Source: Hirundichthys speculiger | Lineage: Eukaryota > Chordata > Actinopteri > Beloniformes > Exocoetidae | Reading direction: 5' to 3' | NCBI GenBank assembly: GCA_018398805.1 | Contig: JAGFBZ010000258.1 | Location: 3,143,501-3,207,500, forward strand | DNA: 64,000 nt | Shown: positions 36,601 through 51,600 of the stretch, one piece after another | Layout: every line of letters begins with the position of its first letter | How positions within the stretch are numbered: position 1 is the first letter of the stretch | The notes under the pieces: generated by a model | Told to the model about the DNA's origin: nothing | The model's database searches: none | What the model saw: the letters and a program-made list of their open reading frames with translations, nothing else | Translations under genes and position numbers: made by a program

Positions 36601-39600
36601 GTACATCAGCTACAGGTATCATCTGCTCTCCTGGCCTGACCCACATTATTGGACCATCGTCGCTCTCAGTGGGGCTTATGTGTCTCAGACTGGAGAGTGT
36701 CCCCCATGGAAGAGTCATCTGCAGTCAGAAAAAAGAGGAGAGAGTGGGGACAAAAGGGAAAGTGAGATTTCGACTACAATCATACATCCCCTTGACTTTT
36801 TCAACTGGTAATGAATTCTTTCAGCATTTTAGCTTTTTCCTCAAGGGAAAAAAAAAAAGGAGTCACTGGCATCCAAGATGCTTCAGAGGGAGTCAAATCA
36901 GAGTCAAAGTCTCTGATCGATAGAAGTGCCAGAAGGTGTGTCAGTTTATATTCAGTGCACAACACGGCTCTCCCATTCTTCATGCAGGAGATTTGAAGTG
37001 TCGACACAAAACAGCAAGCAGCGAACATGCTCGTCACTCCTGCATTTCAGCGACAGCTGCAGATAGTATTTTGGAGGTCTCTTGCTGAACAGACATTTTA
37101 CAAAAGACTACAGTTTTTCATTTGAAACAGGAAACTGCATCAAATCAATTCACGCGTTGCTTGACACCTTTAGTTTCCAAGCCACTTTAAGTTTCCAGCA
37201 ATGTTTAATGTTTGTTAAGTTGATAATGATTGTGTTTAGCAGGATTCTCCATCAGTGGAGAAAATACACCTTAAACATTTGGGATACTTCCAGCAATTGC
37301 TTTTTTTTTTTTTGGTAATGAAGCTCGAGTAAAGAAACTCTAACTGGAGTTATTAACACCTACTTATTTTTGTCACATACCACCCTATTACATCTTTAAA
37401 AAGCTTTTATAACAATGAGAGCGCTAACACAGTAGTGCAGACATTCAATTTTATGAAACAAATAGAATCAGACATAACAGAACTTAATGATTTTCTGAGT
37501 AAGAGGAAATGCATGTTTAATAGAGATTTTCTAGCTGATTCTGAGTATCAGTGCAGACAAAGGAACATTTTAATTAATTTCTGCTCGTTTAAATAAAGCA
37601 GATCAAAACCAAATTGTACATTTGAGTTATCTCATTCTAGTTGCCCCCTCAGTGTTGCTCTACACTGCAAACATACAACTGCATGAGTAATGATGAGAGC
37701 AAGTGCACATCACTAAAGACTGCTGCTTCTTTATTCCAATCCCTCTTCCACTTTCCCACTCGCCATCAATTTATCTGCTAAATTGCTGTTTAGGATTACT
37801 ACCATTCATTCAGCCCAGACTCACCTTCAGGAAGGAGGACTCCTCCAGCATGCTGAGGAATTCAGGGAAATAATCCCCAACCTCTTCATCTACGGCTCCC
37901 ACCAGGCTAATCTGTCTCATTGCTCCAGCTCTGTACGTACCATGACAGTAAGTTCTGTTCACCTGATGAACAAGATCACACAATGTCAATGCATTAAAGG
38001 TTTTTTTTTTTATTTGACAAATGATATATTGCTTTTCATGAGATGCAGAGTGCAAGCAAATCATGAGTTTATCAGAGAGAAAAAAAAGACTTAAAATATT
38101 CCCAAATGGGCAGCAAGCAAACACAGAGATATAAAAGTTAATATAAACAGAATTTCAAATCCATTTCCCCTGCATATTGCTCACCCTCTCTGTATTATTA
38201 TACAAGCAAAAACTGGGCATTCTGATGAAAACATTATTAGTGTTATTACTGCTCAGATACGTTGTCAAGATGCTGTATTGTCCATAATAAAAAGGACCAC
38301 ACAGCGATAATGGGAGATTCCTCCCTCAGACCTCCTTTCACCCCAGCAGTGATTCTTTTTTTCTCCTCTGTCCTTGAATTCAAGTTTAATTTATCTGTCA
38401 CTTCATAAGCAAAGAATTTTTAAAATTACTACCCCTCAACCAGTGAGAGCTTCAAGTCTCCAAACTGTTCAGCAGTATTGTTTTTATTTCAGTGGGACTG
38501 AGTGAGCACACCACAACACACTAAGACACTAAGAACGGGAATTGAAGGGGAAAATCATGGAAGCCCTTAAACATTACTGGGTGTCAAAATAGATGCTGTA
38601 TGTGTCCACGAGTGTTGGCGGTCTCACTTGATGTTTCTGTTCTGCGGATGTGACTGACTCAGACTGCTGCTTTTCACTTGGCTGACAGAGTATTATGCAT
38701 GTGTGACGATGTGTGCGTTTCTTGGCCCTAAACAGTGTGTGTGTGTATGCAGTATGTGCAGCATGTGCCCTGCATGCTGCACTCTTGGCTGATCAGGATG
38801 CGTGAGAGTGTGTGGTGTGTGTGTGTGTGTTTGTGCGTTGGCCAAATCCTTGGCTGCACGCCTCTAGTGAGTCACCACTTGACAACGAGGCAGAGATAAA
38901 GAGAAGAGAAGGGAAGAGAGATGGAACAGAGGGAGAAAAGTAAGGGTACACAGGAGAGTAAGAATCTGGGGAAACAAAACAGATGGAGAGGAAAAGTGAG
39001 AAAAAGGGAGACAGTTTAAGGGGCAGGGTGTGAAAGAAAAACAACCCAGGCAAGAGAGATAGAAGAAAATAAAAATAACCTAAATGGAAATAACATAAAA
39101 GGGGAAGGACCACATATAGACAATGATTAAGCTGTTAAAAAAAAAGAAAAGAAAATCCATCACTTATCTGGATAATAAAAGAAAGGTATAAGCACTAGAA
39201 AATGAGATAAGGGAATAGGTTTGATGGGAAAACTGGACATGCAAGAAAAAAAAAAAAAGCCAGAAATGCAAAAATGGTGCAGAAAAAAGCAGTAGAGGGA
39301 AGGATTGTGACAAGGTGGCAAGAAAAGCAGTGAGGAGAGGCTGAGGAAAGTGAAGGTATAGAATAAGAAGAGCACTGTGCAACTCCTCAATGCATCTTTG
39401 TATAAAATGCAGAACCCCACATAGCTATTTAGAAATCAGTTCTATAAAAATAAGAGAAGATGTAAAAACAAATGCATGCCCCAAAGTGGTCTAAATACTG
39501 AAGTTAAATAGCTACACATTTCTTTTATGATAAAATAACAATGTTAATTCATCATTTATCATATAAGACATGCCAAACCACATGGCTATTTGTTAGTTTT

Positions 39601-42600
39601 TTCAATTGATTTTTTGGCATCTTGGAATCCACGTCTAAAACATACAAATATAAAGGACTTTTGTTCATGTTAATATTCAAATATTCAAATATACTTTATT
39701 AATCCCCCAAGGGGGAAATTCAAGTAAAACACCTGTTTCAATTTCATTTGAAAGAGTATTTGCTTACTTACATATTCATATTTAAGTATTATTCATATTT
39801 TGAGATTCTTCAATGTCTACATGAAAATGTACCACCAAATTCACATCATTTGCTTTCACATGCTGGACCAAGCACAACAGGAAAAGTCTGCATTTCCATG
39901 CTCTTATTGACACAAAAACCAGCACTCGAGAAACAAAAGTGTGATGAATTGTGTCTCAACACTGTCTGTATCAAATGTGGCGTGACCAGCAAACAACAAT
40001 GATCCATCTCTGATTGTGCCACTTACGCAGCACTTCATTTCATCTTGTGCTTTTAAGCCTCAAAGGTTCCCTCATTTCTCCATCTCCTCGATTCAACACT
40101 GTTACATTTAACTAAAGTGAAGAAAATTGCATGCAGACAGTATAGACAAAGGTGTTTTTCTTCCACGTGCCATCGATGGTGTTGCACAGATGAAATGTTC
40201 CCAGAACATTGCTAGAAACTCTCTGAAACTGCACTTACATGCACAAGCCTTCACCCATTTTTCTCTTCCCCAGGAGAAATACAGGGTAATCAGAATTTCT
40301 GTCTTTCTGCAAAGTGTCAGTGACATATGCAGTGAGACCAGGAAAAGGCAGAAATATCCCGTAAAGGAAAACCAGCATGTAAGGGGCTATAGTCTAGCTG
40401 TAGGTGTCTTCCATCCCTGCTATTGTCAAAAGCTTCCTGTCCAGGTAGGACGACAGTGAATCATTTTGCCACTATATAACACATCTAAATCATGAAACCA
40501 CCCCACAGTGGACATCTGGGCAAAGGCAACTGTCTCCAGAAGGTAATTATGGAAGAGAAAAAAGAATGAGCGTACAAGAGACCAAAGAAAAAGTAAATCC
40601 TGTGTAGAATAATAAAAATAACTACCATGTCTGTAGGGGAAGCCAAAGAGCTAAAAACCACAAAAATTCCTTTGTGCTGCTCTAAAACAGTCTTACCTTA
40701 ACAGACCTAAACAGTGATGCAAACATGCAGAATGTCATTGCTGTAGTACGTGTGTGAATGTGTGAGTGTATGCATTTATCTGTCTACAGGGGCTTTAATT
40801 ACATGTGGTGATGCGTGTGCCTCTCTGTCTGTGTGCATGTGTGTGTTTACATGTGCAGAAATTTAACACGGCCTTACTATCGCAGGAAGGGTATTAGAAA
40901 ACATTACTCATGCCTCAAACAGATGCATTTTACAGTCAGTGATTCACTCGTGCAGTTAAACGCACTCTCACAGCTTCGCCTGTATTACATGAAGGCAAAC
41001 AGAAGGAAGTGGGAAATGTGACAGACTTCCTCGGGGCAGTTATCTTCAAGATGCTCCTGTCCTTCCTTGCCTCTGTGTACGTGCATGTAAACACATGCTC
41101 GACTTGCTGTTTTTATTCACTTCAACTAGTTTTCTATTACCTGTCAGCTTTTTCATCTTTTGCTCTGGTTATTTCCCTCATAATACTCAGGTCTCTGGTG
41201 AGACGTCTATTAGATCAGTTCCCTCTCTTTCCTAATCTCTTTTCCGTCTCACTGACTTGTTAATTCTGTAACAACTTGGCAAGCCTTTCACAATTTCATC
41301 CTAGACGAGTTCATGTCATGTCATCTCCGCACTCTGACCTTTATGCAACCTCTTTGCTTCTGCCAGAGTCTCCCTCTCCCTCTCTCTCATTACAACCAGT
41401 TACACTCTAGACTACTAAGTCTATTAGTCTATTATTTGCCTACGTAACAACAAAGCTTGTGGGTGCTGACTGGTGCATCAGACACAACTGGACACATAAT
41501 CTCTCCCTTTGGCTCAGCAAACAAACAGCCATGTAAATGTACAAACACATTTTGACTCAAAAAGTCATAGCCTCTTTCCAGCTTCTTTCCTCATTTATTT
41601 AAGTCCTAGTTAACAATATTCCGGGTTAACACCAAGGAAAATTATTATTTATAAGTGGGTTAGAAGACCAAAGGTGAAAGTAATTTTTAAATTAAAGCTG
41701 AACTCAAAAGCAGCTCTTTACACAGCCAATGTTTTATCAAAGTTTACATGACTGTTTTGAAATGGTGTGCTGCCGTTTGTGTGTTTGGATAATCAACACA
41801 CGTCTATTGTTGTCTGGACAAGTTAACAAAAAACCTGAATATAGCTCACGTGTAAAGCAGAAACATTCTTTGGTTTATATTACAAAATTGGGATTTATTC
41901 CAACAACTGGACATTTCTGTGGTACAAAAAAATAAAAGCAAAAATCACAGATGGATGTTTTAGATAAATTTCTCTTTGCCTCCTAGTTTAAAATCTGGCT
42001 CACTGTTGATATAAATTATTTATGCCAACAAAAAAAAACCCACTAACAATTAAAAAACAAGAAAAATACCAAGTATCAAAGAGAAAAAAAAAATTACTCA
42101 TTTTGCAGTTTCAATGAGATCATTCAATATTTCTTTAACACCATGTGTACAAAGAGACAGCTTGCAAAGTAAAATTCCATTAAAAATGGATATGATGCCC
42201 AGTGACTTTAATTTTTAGTTTTGAAAGCAACTGGCACTTATTATAAATGAAAGAAGTGGCCTGTCTGGCACCGCTGAAGGCAGGCCTCCACATAGTTGTA
42301 CAACATTTACAGATGTTTTCTTGAGTTTTGATGATCTTCTCAGTGGTTTGGCTTATAAAATTTCATTTCATTTCATTTTAAAAGACTGTTGAAAAGAAAG
42401 ATTTAATTGAAAAAGTCCTGAGTGAAAAAGCACTGGAAAGTCACCAAATACATACACTTCAATATAACAAGGCATTTCATTTAAGAACTCATAAATTAAA
42501 TTAACTGGAAAATGTGTTTGTCTATACATGTCAGACTTTTAGATGCCAATACAATCCTTATAAAAATTGGCAGATTCATATAAATATTCACACTGAACTG

Positions 42601-45600
42601 ACATTTATAACCTGTGGTGTAGAAATGTTGAAGCCATCAGATGAGCTGTGTGTGGGGATGACTTCATAAGAATCTTCAAGGAATTTTAGATGCTGGTGAC
42701 CAAGATGACATTCACTGTTATAAAAGTGTTAAGAAATACTGTCCATGTTGTGTATATTGTTAAAACTTGTCACTCTTTGATGCTAGCATATGGCATCTTC
42801 ATTGAGAGAGAAACTCCATGGGGCTGCAACAAGAGCTATTGGATTACAGATGCAAGTTTCTTTATAGACACGAGTCCCAGATAAGAGGCCAAGTATAAAC
42901 GAGGAAGGACGACCTTCCAGCCCAGTGCACGCCTCATTGACCAAGCCATCTAACCCTGCATGAAGTCCCTTTTCAAACCTCTCATCTGTTGCTGCTGTTA
43001 CAGTCCATTCTAATTTAGCTTAAGAGTAGTCTCTACTCATTTTCTTTTCAAGTAACATTTTGCCCAAATTAGACCAGATTCAGGGCCCGATCTTCCGCCA
43101 GATCTCCTAAAGCCGGTATTTAGGGATAACACATAGCGGGAGGGGCGTTCCCTCCTAAAGAACGCAATCTTCCACCCTTGCTAAACCCGCGATCCCACCA
43201 GCGCTACCCGCTACATTATGCATGGGAGTGGTTAGGGCGTTCCACCTGTTAAACCAATCAGTGCGTCAGCAGCCATTGCCTTTAAGAGCAGGTTGCGCTT
43301 CCTGCAAACCACTATGGAGCGTCTTTTCATCCAGATCGGAGCAGCTCTTGTGCGCAGCTGGTCTGGGACTCTGCTGTAGAGCTTCCTCCTCTCTCTGCAG
43401 TGATATATACATAAAAATATTTTTACACAGACAATTCCTATGGGCAACCTGAAAGTACCAGATAGTTGGTGCGCTCCCAGTAAACACGCTCTGGTCGTCT
43501 GTTGTTTAACTGGCACGCAAGCCCTTTAAGACAATCTCTGCCATTTTCTCAGGGGTTCAACTGAGGCCAAAGCACACTTTTTATACAAGAGTTAATTCAA
43601 GAGGTAGAGCAGTTGTGGACGTCCACATGTGACCAGATGGACGCACATTGATGCGATTTGGACGCGCTCTTGTAAGCGCCGACATGCGGATTGCAGTCGC
43701 AAGATACCGAGTTTACGGAATGAGAAAACACACGCTCATTGCCACACCTACAATGTGAGTAAGGGAAACGGCATAATGGATAGGGGCTTTAGGAAGCAGA
43801 AGATTGCATTAGCGGTTAGCAGAGGTCCCTATTCCCGCAATTTGCGGGTAGCGGCTAGTGGGAAGTGTACAATTGGGGCCTTAATCTCCTTAAATGCTGA
43901 AAACAGATTTTAAAGACACTGTGCCTTAGAGGTGAAACAGGTGGATGCTTGGCCTGCTGAAAGTAGCTGCTGAGTGGAATCAAGCCCATCCAAATCTCAC
44001 ATCAGTCTCTGAAGACTGCAGATGTCCATAAATTCAAAGCATGACTGCACATGTGAGCTTGACTCCAATAGATCTGTCAGATGGCACATTGCAAAAAAAA
44101 GTCAAAACACCTGGTTGAGGGGTATTCTTTCATTTGGAACGAAGTTGTTGTATCTGCTTGACAAGCTCCACAAAGTTCTCCACATCAGCCCTGCTTGCTA
44201 TGGTCTGTAGCTGCTCCTGACAGATGACTGACAAGTGGAATTTCTTAAAATCATCCAGGGAACTGGTTGTGAATGAAGGACTGTTTCCATACTCTGGTAG
44301 TGTCATGAGTCTCTATAGACATGGCCAAACCCTAAGATAAAAGTTGTGTGTTACAAGTTCAGATTGGAGTTAATGGCTAGGAAACCGACCATGAGTTTGT
44401 GTTATTCTCATCTCTAAATCCCAGGATTAGCTCAGCAGCAATGTAACCCAGGTACCACATGTCGACTGCCTGAGAACAAGTGATACCAAAGGAGGGTTTC
44501 TGGAGCTATGTGTCACCTGGACTGCCTTTATGTGCCCCTCTCTGAGGCATGGCCCACCAGCACCATGCTGTCCAGTTTTTGAGCAATACACAGGTTCATA
44601 AGGACTTGAAGAGCTTTAACAACGTCACCTGGTCTCTTTTGCACTTAAAAAAAATAAAAATAAATTTACTCTGATGTCAAAAGTCCAAATTCTTGACCGA
44701 CATGTGCTTTGTAGATAAATGCTCTTTCCCATCTCAAAGGCATGGCACGTGACAGGCTTGAAAGTTAAAGCTCAGGAAAATGCGTCCTCTTCTTTGAGCT
44801 CAGGTGCTAAGAATTTCCTTAACATTCTCATAGCCAGTCTCATTGGAGGTTGACTTAAAACACTTGGCAACTTTTGCAAAGAAACCTCTTTCAGTTAAGT
44901 TCTCAATTATGTAGCCTCAAGGCATGGAGATGAGCTGGTTCCCTCTGATACATGGAAGTACTTAGATGAGAGAGCAGGCATTTTGCAAGAGGAACATGGA
45001 AATAAGTAATTTTTCTCTGGACCATCTTCAAAATACGACTGAGACTAGACTCAACTGTTAAAAATGCTAATGATGTGTCCCGACATGTTGCGCACTGACA
45101 AACATCAGTTGACTTAAGAATTTAAACATTTGTTGGCTTGATCTCATTTCTAGAATTTAATCCCTCATCATTTTGTGAGAGCCACAAAAAGAAAAACAAA
45201 CAAAAAAAAAACCGACAGCTTATGGACAAAAAGTGTTTACGCAGTCCCTTTTCAAATGAAATCAGTTTTTTTCCCTTATGTGAATGCTTCGTTCAGCTCC
45301 CTTTAGTACTGCTGGCAAGATCCAAAGCCTGTACCTTCATTTTCCTACTCAGTCATTAATGAGGAAAGTATTGATGTCATAAAATATAACTGCACATAAT
45401 ATAACCAGGAGCTGAAATTTGTTATTAATCATACACTAGCTCAAATAAAAGTAAAACAGCACCATTGTTCAAAGAAAGTAACTGAATTTGATGATTCCAT
45501 GTTGATAAGTTGGATTTCCTCCTTTGGAAAAACATTCTGCTGTCATTTTGAGACAAAAATAATACAGTTTAACCCCTTTCTTAGCAGTTGTTTGGGCCAC

Positions 45601-48600
45601 TTTTAAACGTCACAAAGCCACACTGAAAGATGAAAGAAAATGGTCAATGGTGATGTTTTAATTTGAAACGTCAGAGGTAACAAAAACCAAAGGTAACAGA
45701 AGCAATTATAATGCAGTAACTTCTCATATTCGGGGTCACTGGTTGCTAATCAAATAATGGTGTGATACACCATACACAGAAGGTTTCCTGTTCCACATCA
45801 TCACATGCTGTAATGTCTCGCCTACTTCATGTAGTGCAGATAGTTGTTAGCGTAACAACAATTTAGGGCTTCACAGTGTATTGTAAATTTACCTTCATCG
45901 CAATATCAACATAAAAAAAATGCTTAGACCCCAATCTTCCATTATGTTCTCAGGTGCCATCTGATTGTCAACAATACATTTGTTCAATCAGATGGGCTTT
46001 CACTGTCCCAGATGCCTGCCCCAAGTTAAGATGTCAGTGGCTGAGATGCTAAAGCATATGGGGCATTGTGAGCGTCATGACGACAGCAGGGGAAAGAGGA
46101 GAACATATAGGAAAAGAACAGCAGCTCTAAAGGCTAGCACATTTATTTAACAATCCATTTCAATGCATGTTATTACTCCACAACATGGGGTGACATCAAT
46201 CACAATACTAAAGCGCTGGAGATGTTTGTTGTGCTAGTTTTGCCAAGTAGGTACTATGTGGACAGATAAACATACTGCTTTATCCTAATATCCCAACCAC
46301 TTGTTGAAACAAGAACAAGTGAGACCACTGCAGTTAGATACATTGCAGTTTAATTTACATTTTGTCTCTAAGATTAGTTTAAACTATTGAACTTAATTTC
46401 TGATTTTTATTAATTAATTTAAAAAAAATCCAAGGCATAAAGCATGTCTTTCTTTAGAATAGCAGAACAGTTCCTGAAGTGGTCATTAATACATTCTAAT
46501 ATAATATGTATAATATGTTAATGTTAATATGCCCCCCCAACATTTGTTGAATGTTGTGACACACCATAAAAAAAAGGAAAAAAAAAAGAAGAAATGGCCA
46601 AACCCTTTTTTTTCCCTATCTGGTTGGCATCAATGAAAGAGCGTACATGAGCACAGTATACGCATAAAATAACACAGCTTTGAAAAGTCGCACTTTGCTC
46701 TTTTGATTTATATTTAACTCCTGATGCTGTAACTGTATTTTTGTACTTGGACACTAAACATAAGAAGACCAAATTACTTTGCAGTCTCGGCACATCGTGT
46801 ATCGACTGCTGGGCTCTGCCTACCCTGAGAAAATGGAGTGCTGTAATCTTCCATGATCATTCCCAGCACTGAAAATGGCTTTAGTCAAGTGTTAAATTCA
46901 AAATACAGACACACGACAACATTGTTGCCTTCATCTACATTTTTAGCACCACAAATGGACTCCCGGCGTATGATAGCAACAACATCAACAAAAATAACAA
47001 GTATCTGCACTTTTCATTCCCTCTCTCTCTTTTGCACTTACACTTTACAAAAAGTGGCTGTAGAGTCATTCATAACAGGAACACAGAGTTACTACACAGA
47101 GACATAAAACAGAACCATAAAAGAGACAGTGAAAGACCACCATGGAGTCAGGGACACACACAGGGAATGGGAAAGAAAAAAAAAACAACAAAGAAAAAAA
47201 AAACACATCCACACAAAGAAAAGAAGAAGGAACGGTAGAGAAAATGTGGATGATAAGCCATTAATCTGAGTGTGTAAATACAGTACCTGTCCCTGTTTAT
47301 ACGTTATCAGTATGCATGCTCACAGCTGTGTGTATGTGAAGACTGTATATCTGCTTCCCAAGGTCACTGCTCTGCTGTGAGCTACGAGGGAGGAAAAAAT
47401 TAACAAGGCCAGTGGACAATGGCGCTATCCCTGCAAGGAACATTACTCTTAAAAAGGGATGGTGCAAGACACGGATCTGCAGGGGAAGCGATTTAAAGTG
47501 GACAATAAACCATTTAGATATTTCAATTATTTTTTCAAGAACATGCTGAAATCAGAGACATGTTTCTGCATCCAAACCTGCTCAAAAAAAAGGGAATAAA
47601 AAGAAAGAAATGCCTCGAGAAGCATAAACTGTAACACATAGACACAAACATGCATCTTAGTATAAAGCCGCTCTGGGTTTGAGGCAACAAAAGGCTTTTC
47701 ATGTGTAAACTATAGACATTGGACGAATCTAAATAACAAGGTCTCACTGTGTCACTCGGCTCAAGAGACAATCGAGCCACCAGCAGGGAAAAAAAAAAAA
47801 AAAAAACACCTGCACATTTCTTGTTTTTCCAGTTGTTCTCAAAAGGCTGATTGGTATTGTTAAGAGGCAGTTAAAGAGGTTTCAAACTACAGCTTCTCTA
47901 GCACTTGTAGCTTTAAAAAGCAAAGATGAAAAAACATCTTTTCATGTGGTCTTCACTTTCTATGAACCTGCCACCTGACAATGTTGATCTCTCACAGTCT
48001 GTTAACTCTCCTCCTTGCTTTGTCATTCGCCTGCTACTTCTCTCACTTGTATTTTCTACAAATCAATATCCTTTCTTCAACTTTCTTTCTTTATCTTTTT
48101 AGTCCGTGCCCCCTCTTTTTACACCATGTTTTGAAGTTCCTACTAGTGTCCATTTTAGAATATCCAATCATTTCTTCTTGTTTTCTATTTTTATTCCTAC
48201 TCTCTCTTAACATTACGTAGCACTTGTGCGAGAGCAGTGCCCAAGCACTGTACACAAGTCTGTTATTGTTAATAATGTAATTTAGTCTAAGAAATTAGAT
48301 ATCAGTTTAAGTGCCAAAACCTGTTTAATACTGAACAGATGGAGGCAGATGCTTCAACCAGATGGTTAAAACCACAATACAACTTTACTGAGCACACAAC
48401 AACTACCAAGTGTTCTCCTTTAATCTCCATCCTTTCATCACTGTTTCTTTCTTCCTTTTCTTCGCTTACAACTGGTCATGTCACAGAAACTATACTTTAG
48501 TTCCACAGTGATGCCATATTTGTAGTGAAGGTGCTGTACATGCTGCAGGGACTGAACAATGACAACAGCAGACCAGCAGGTTGCAGCAACAGGTAGAGGG

Positions 48601-51600
48601 ATCATTTCTGCTTCAGTCAGACAACAGTGTATAAATAAGACATCCAAAAGAACTTCAAGATTCACAGCTTGGATTTGCTGCAGAAACATTCATGAAATCT
48701 AATCTACAAGCTTCGTTACCAGCTTAAATACCGACTGTCTTACTCTGCAGTCACACAGGTGTGTCAGCAACACTGGATGGTGGGTGTGTCTGATGCCTGC
48801 CCATTGCTCACAACTTCATCATACCAATTAAAAAAAAACAAAACAAAAACAAAAAAAAAGTTTCTTTCTACTCGGTATTGTAAAAAGAAAGCAAGGTTCT
48901 ATGACAACTCTACCCTTCTCAACTTCTGCAGTAGCAACACTTCCAACACAATGCAACAGACCCACAATTCAGCTCAGGGGTGCTTGACATCACCCCATTC
49001 AATGTCAATGGACAGCAACGCTGTTGATACTTCCAATATGTCTGTCAGAGCGAGTTGTTGCGCCAATTTAGTGATGACTGTTGTGGTGAGGAAACTTACA
49101 TAGCAGTGACTTTAGGGCCACCTGGCAGCCTTCCAGTAATCAACGAGACTGAGGAGGGTGGTTTGACTGCAGGCGACCCAAGTTGCACTGGCAACCATTA
49201 AACCCCATCTAAACATGGAGAGCCCCAAGATTCTCAGTATCAATCTATCTAAATATATATTTAATATGAAATACACCAATTTGATTAGTGATGCATACTT
49301 GATGTGATGGTAATTGCACCGACAACCAGTGACATCCCTTCCCCTGCAACTTTATCTCACTCAGCCTGCATTCATATCTTTCACTCTCTCTATTAAGTTC
49401 TTATATTCATTCCATAAGATGCAACGCATATAAATCTTTATTTTCAAAGCGTCAGAAATGATCACAGTTGGTCTTATTCATGAAGCAATAGCAGATCTAT
49501 CTCAAATACTTTTTGCAGCAAGAGATAACCAACCCAAAACATACAGCCAGAGTCTTTAAGAGTAAGGCCTGCTGCAGCAAAACATCCCCCTTCTCAATAG
49601 CAAACATCAACATCATGATGTCAATGAGGCTCTAAATGGGGAAAAATAAGAAGCATAAATGAACTGCAAGAAACTAATGAAGAGTCTTGAAACAACATGG
49701 CCATTTCCCGAAAAACAGAGCACAAAAGCTTATTTGATTGAGTTCTTTACTGTTTATTCTTATATGAACCGCTATTTTTATTTAATTAACACTTTTCATT
49801 AGGGCTGGGCGATAAATCGATTTAATCGATTAATTCGAATTTGTACATAATGTCGATTTGTTTTAATGAAAATCGATTTTCTCATTAACATCCGCCACCA
49901 GCGCCTGCTGGGCTCCCGTAGGTCAGAGAGCGCGGAGTGCGCGCCCCCCCCCCTCCCTACCCGCGCTAGGTACACAAACAAGCAAGCAGTGCTGATCTTA
50001 CACCGAAGAAAAGAAACGTATCCTCGGTTATTTGGAATTGGTTCAGGTTCGTGGCGTCAGACACAGAACAAACAGCACCTCACTGCAAAGTCTGTTTAAA
50101 GGCTGTTGCTACCAAAGGTAGCAGTACTAGCAATTTACTGCAGCACCTTAAACAGAAGCATGCTGCCGAGTTGGAGAGGTGTTGCTCCCTACGAAAAAAA
50201 CGACCGCGGCAGCCCAAGCACCGCCACCAAAAAACAACCTACCGTCTTGGAAACGTTGACAAACTGTATCCCGTATGATAAGAAAGGAGCCCGGTGGAAA
50301 GCTGTCACGGATGCAGTCGTGATGTATATTGCAAGAGATATGGTGCCCATATATACCGTGGAAAAGCCGGGGTTTATTCACCTGCTCAAAGTTTTGGATC
50401 CCAGGTACGTGCTACCAGGCCGCAAAAATTTTTCTGACGTTGCCTTGCCTCGTAAATTACAATGGAAGCCTAAAATTAAATTTTTAATTTTATTTGATGC
50501 AGATGTTTAAGTTAAGTTAACATGATTCAGGGAATCAAAATAGTGCCCAAATACTTTTTGTTTACCACACAAGCACCTCCTTATTATGCAAAACATGTTC
50601 AGGTAACTGAGAGTTTTGTTTGCACTTTATTTTGTCAACCTCAAAAAAGGGGTCTTATAATACTATGTTTTACTTATTTTTTGTGTTATTTCGAAACTAG
50701 ATTACTGAAAAGTTACATTGTCACTGTTCACAATGGCAGGCAGGGCTTGCCATCTATTTTTTTGTGGCTTGTTTATGTAACTGAAACCCCAGAAGGGTAA
50801 AATTTAAACAAAATAAAACTGAAACTTGTTTTGAACAATTTCTTTGCCATCTACAAATTGATTTTAGGTAGGGGGTGAAAAAAATCGTTTTAAATCGTGA
50901 ATCTGGATTTTTTCTGAAAAAATCGGGAGATTTTTTTTTTAGGCCATATCGCCCAGCCCTACTTTTCATAGTACCTCATTGCATTATTATGTAAAACAAA
51001 GTCAATTTATTCTTGTGTCTCGCGTGCGCTGATGAATTTGCAGTAATTCTACCAACATGTTTATCTTGATCTTTGCTCTAGTGTGTAAATAACTGACCAG
51101 TGGGGTCCTCTTTCACACACTGTTTGTGTTCACAGCCTGCATGAAGGCATAAAATGCATTCTACAAAAATCTCTAAAAAAACAAACCTCTCTGTGACATT
51201 TCTAACCAAAGTCCATTCACTAAACAATGATGGTTCTTTGCACCACAGAGCCTGCAACTTTAAACATTTCAAAGAGTAACAATGGCATGTGCACTTGTAT
51301 GTATATCAGTATTTGCTTGTAAAAAAGGAAATAACAAGCTTCGGTTTGTAAGCCTTAGTCTCTTCCTGTGTCCGCATAAGTGTGAAATTTTGAAGACAAT
51401 AAACGTTATGTTGATGTTGCAATATACATCCTGCCATTATCTTTTTGCAGCTCCAAATAACATTTATCTCATTTCACATCAAATAATGTAGTCAAAGCAA
51501 ATACGTTTCTGAACAAGTTTTGGTAATTCATCTAGCAACAGATCAACTGTTTGCACATAATTAAAAAGTTTTTTTTTTTCTGTTTTTATTTTAAATCTAA

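Noticed and set aside
45965..46150. Open frame with a Cys-Cys-His-Cys-His spacing suggestive of a zinc finger (FHCPRC...HMGHCERH).
   Set aside because: The spacing fits no standard finger well, the frame is only 61 residues and there is no flanking support.
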